DNA of 64,000 nt from Bacillota bacterium (lineage in GTDB: Bacteria; Bacillota_I; Bacilli_A; Izemoplasmatales; Hujiaoplasmataceae), in NCBI GenBank assembly GCA_018816905.1, contig JAHIVB010000002.1, positions 62,001 to 126,000 of the forward strand, given 5' to 3'. Below the pieces are notes generated by a model. It ran no database searches and had not been told where the DNA came from. It saw only the letters and a list, made by a program, of their open reading frames with translations. The stretch's first letter is position 1. Each line of letters starts with the position of its first letter. Positions 62,766-64,000 of the stretch are shown piece by piece. A program made the position numbers and the translations under genes.

Positions 62766-63283
62766 TACATGTTCATGTGAAATGTTCTTTTTTTATAGAA
62801 GCCTTCTTCTTCCATTGTCTTGACATATTCAAATCCCAAACTTAATAGAAGAAAATTGCTTTCAGAATTACCTTTCTCAGTATATGCAGAAACCTGTAAA
62901 AGTTTCATCTGATTGAACCCGTATGTCAGAACCGCTTGTAAAGCTTCTTTCGTATATCCTAGTCCTTGAAAGTCTGGATGTGTAACATATCCTAGTTCAC
63001 ATACAGTAAAATTATCCTCGAATTGCCATAAAGAAACCGTTCCGATCAATTGATGGGTCTTCATTTCTTCCACACCCCACAAGAGCCATTTGGAGTCTGA
63101 AATACCTGTATTGATTTTCTCGATGTATTTCACCGTTTGTTCTACTGTCTTTTCAATTTGAACGTCGATATGCCGATTCAAGAATTCGTTTCCACGAATT
63201 TGAAATAACTGTAAAGCATCTGATTCATTCAATCTTCGAAGCAGGAGCCTATTCGTCTTTAGAACTGGTAAATTCAGGTTCAT
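62750..63283 (-). CDS. RimJ/RimL-type GNAT acetyltransferase
   Basis: A 177-residue protein with the RimJ/RimL layout: LKTNRLLLRRLNESDALQLF at the start, LIGTVSLWQFE, ELGYVTHPDFQGLGYTKEAL (CoA-binding Q-G-L-G-Y-T-K) and NSESNFLLLSLGFEYV. Such enzymes acetylate protein N-termini, antibiotics or small amines. The ATG at 63283 has AAGGTGA upstream; the ATG at 63301 is weaker. Confidence 0.92.
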   Translation of the reverse strand: MNLNLPVLKTNRLLLRRLNESDALQLFQIRGNEFLNRHIDVQIEKTVEQTVKYIEKINTGISDSKWLLWGVEEMKTHQLIGTVSLWQFEDNFTVCELGYVTHPDFQGLGYTKEALQAVLTYGFNQMKLLQVSAYTEKGNSESNFLLLSLGFEYVKTMEEEGFYKKRTFHMNMYKKNH

Positions 63284-63361
63284 TGCATCACCTTCTGTCA
63301 CTGTTTCATTATAACATATAGAAGTAGAAAATAATTTTTTAAAAATTTTTTAAATTAGGTA

Positions 63362-63390
63362 TTGTGTTTTACACAGTATCATGTTATTCT
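63362..63390 (+). promoter_or_regulatory. Putative promoter of padR operon
   Basis: TTGTGT (63362-63367) and TATTCT (63385-63390) are spaced by 17 nt. The -35 overlaps the first TGTG-N5-CACA operator. Confidence 0.5.
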
Positions 63391-63408
63391 TTTAGTGTGC
63401 ATTGCACA
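63363..63408 (+). promoter_or_regulatory. Twin PadR-type operators
   Basis: TGTGTTTTACACA (63363-63375) and TGTGCATTGCACA (63396-63408) are 13-nt inverted repeats whose centres are 33 nt apart, about three helix turns. They flank the -10 box, so self-repression by the encoded PadR protein is likely. Confidence 0.7.
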
Positions 63409-63422
63409 GTAAGGAGGATATT

Positions 63423-63746
63423 ATGAATTCACAATTCAAAAAAGGAATCATTGAAATGTGTGTCATGGGTCTCATCTCTCAAAAGGATATGTACGGATTC
63501 GAAGTGATTGAAGCAATGGCAAAAGAATTCGATGTCAATGAAAATACAGTATATCCCATTCTCAGAAGGCTAACGGCACAAAATTATTTTGACACTTACC
63601 TTGAGACAACTGGAATTGCGGCTCCAAGGAAGTATTATACGATTACAAAAGAAGGGTCACAAAGGATGAATGAATACAGAGAAGAATGGACAACATTTCT
63701 CCAAGGGGTATTCAACATTATAGGAGGAAATCATAATGAAAGATAA
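63423..63746 (+). CDS. PadR-family transcriptional regulator
   Basis: A 107-residue winged-helix regulator. QFKKGIIEMCVMGLISQKDMYGFEVIEAM is the PadR start, NENTVYPILRRL the recognition helix, and PRKYYTITKEGSQRM the wing with the Tyr-Tyr pair. A short C-terminal helix should dimerise it. The ATG at 63423 has AAGGAGG; the extension to 63402 would run through the second operator. It overlaps the next gene by 11 nt. PadR/DUF1700 pairs usually answer to envelope stress. Confidence 0.93.
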   Translation: MNSQFKKGIIEMCVMGLISQKDMYGFEVIEAMAKEFDVNENTVYPILRRLTAQNYFDTYLETTGIAAPRKYYTITKEGSQRMNEYREEWTTFLQGVFNIIGGNHNER

Positions 63747-64000
63747 GTATTTAAACGAAATAAGAACAAGGTTGGAAATTTATAATATCTCTCCAAGTGA
63801 ATTGAATGAGATCATTGCAGATTTCGAGCAAATGTATAATGACGGAGTCGACAAAGGGTTAAATCATGACGCTATCGTCGATTATTTGGGTAGCCCAGAA
63901 AAATTGGTTCGTGAGTTAAGCGAAAACTATACATTGAAGACAGAAGTTCATTCAGGAAAAAGAAACCGGATTGTCGCATTGATGCCTTTCATCACTACTG
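63736..64000 (+). CDS. DUF1700/HAAS-domain membrane protein, partial
   Basis: The first 88 codons of a gene cut by the right edge. The start MKDKYLNEIRTRLE and the segment SELNEIIADFEQMYNDGVDKG, then YLGSPEKLVRELS, match the HAAS domain at the N-terminus of DUF1700 proteins, which partner PadR regulators. Membrane spans should follow outside the window. AGGAGG precedes the ATG and the gene overlaps padR. Confidence 0.88.
   Translation, partial: MKDKYLNEIRTRLEIYNISPSELNEIIADFEQMYNDGVDKGLNHDAIVDYLGSPEKLVRELSENYTLKTEVHSGKRNRIVALMPFITT

Overview
The window is a gene-dense, AT-rich bacterial chromosome segment. Several things suggest a Bacillota or Mycoplasmatota lineage near Izemoplasma/Acholeplasma: low GC, strong AGGAGG ribosome binding sites, many T-run terminators, and lipoproteins with long threonine linkers after the lipobox Cys. 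TGA is used as a stop and Trp is TGG, so the code is the standard one, not the Mycoplasma one. The lineage is an inference from style, not from a marker gene.

Region 1 (1-14.2 kb) holds a partial ketopantoate-reductase-like gene, a diguanylate cyclase, a flavin-reductase-like protein with a PCP_red-like tail, a GPH sugar symporter, several lipoproteins, a YhfC-type membrane protease, an endonuclease I relic, a NAGPA-type glycosidase operon with a GT2-GtrA glycosyltransferase, and a DUF1576 membrane protein. Region 2 (14.4-19.0 kb) looks like an inserted cassette. A consensus promoter drives a SPASM radical SAM protein, an exported 400-residue protein, a polytopic membrane protein and a tiny coupled ORF. 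Degenerate arrays of about 20-nt period lie on both sides in opposite orientation. I find no transposase and do not recognise the system. It is my best candidate for something undescribed.

Region 3 (19.0-34.9 kb) is mostly housekeeping: tRNA-Val(GAC), MscS, a large Fn3-like anchored protein, an amidase, tRNA-Pro(GGG), an MFS protein, an alpha/alpha-toroid protein, an HD hydrolase, gamma-carbonic anhydrase, NnrD/E, and TraX. It also holds an arsenic operon (permease, thioredoxin-like protein, ACR3, ArsC) behind a consensus promoter, then exonuclease III, guanine deaminase and ThpR.

Region 4 (34.9-54.7 kb) is one 20-kb minus-strand operon for anaerobic purine (uric acid/xanthine) breakdown. 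It contains two complete molybdenum hydroxylase trimers, MocA and XdhC maturation factors, a P-loop NTPase, adenine deaminase, a dihydropyrimidinase (HyuA), SsnA, a PreA-like flavoprotein, YgeY and YgeW, plus two PLP fold-II enzymes where other clusters carry YgeX. Guanine deaminase, in Region 3, is transcribed from a separate promoter on the other strand. CcpA-type cre-like sequences lie in the guanine deaminase promoter and just before the first gene of the operon, suggesting shared carbon-catabolite control. Adenine and guanine deaminases would feed hypoxanthine and xanthine to the hydroxylases. The ring-opening and carbamoyl-transfer enzymes would then give small acids, ammonia and carbamoyl phosphate.

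Region 5 (54.8-64 kb) carries a cytosolic 5'-nucleotidase-type phosphoesterase, a PfkB kinase, a DUF819 transporter coupled to a GNAT-like protein, an MFS exporter, a DUF998-like protein, two GNAT acetyltransferases, and the start of a PadR-DUF1700 regulatory pair with two TGTG-N5-CACA operators.
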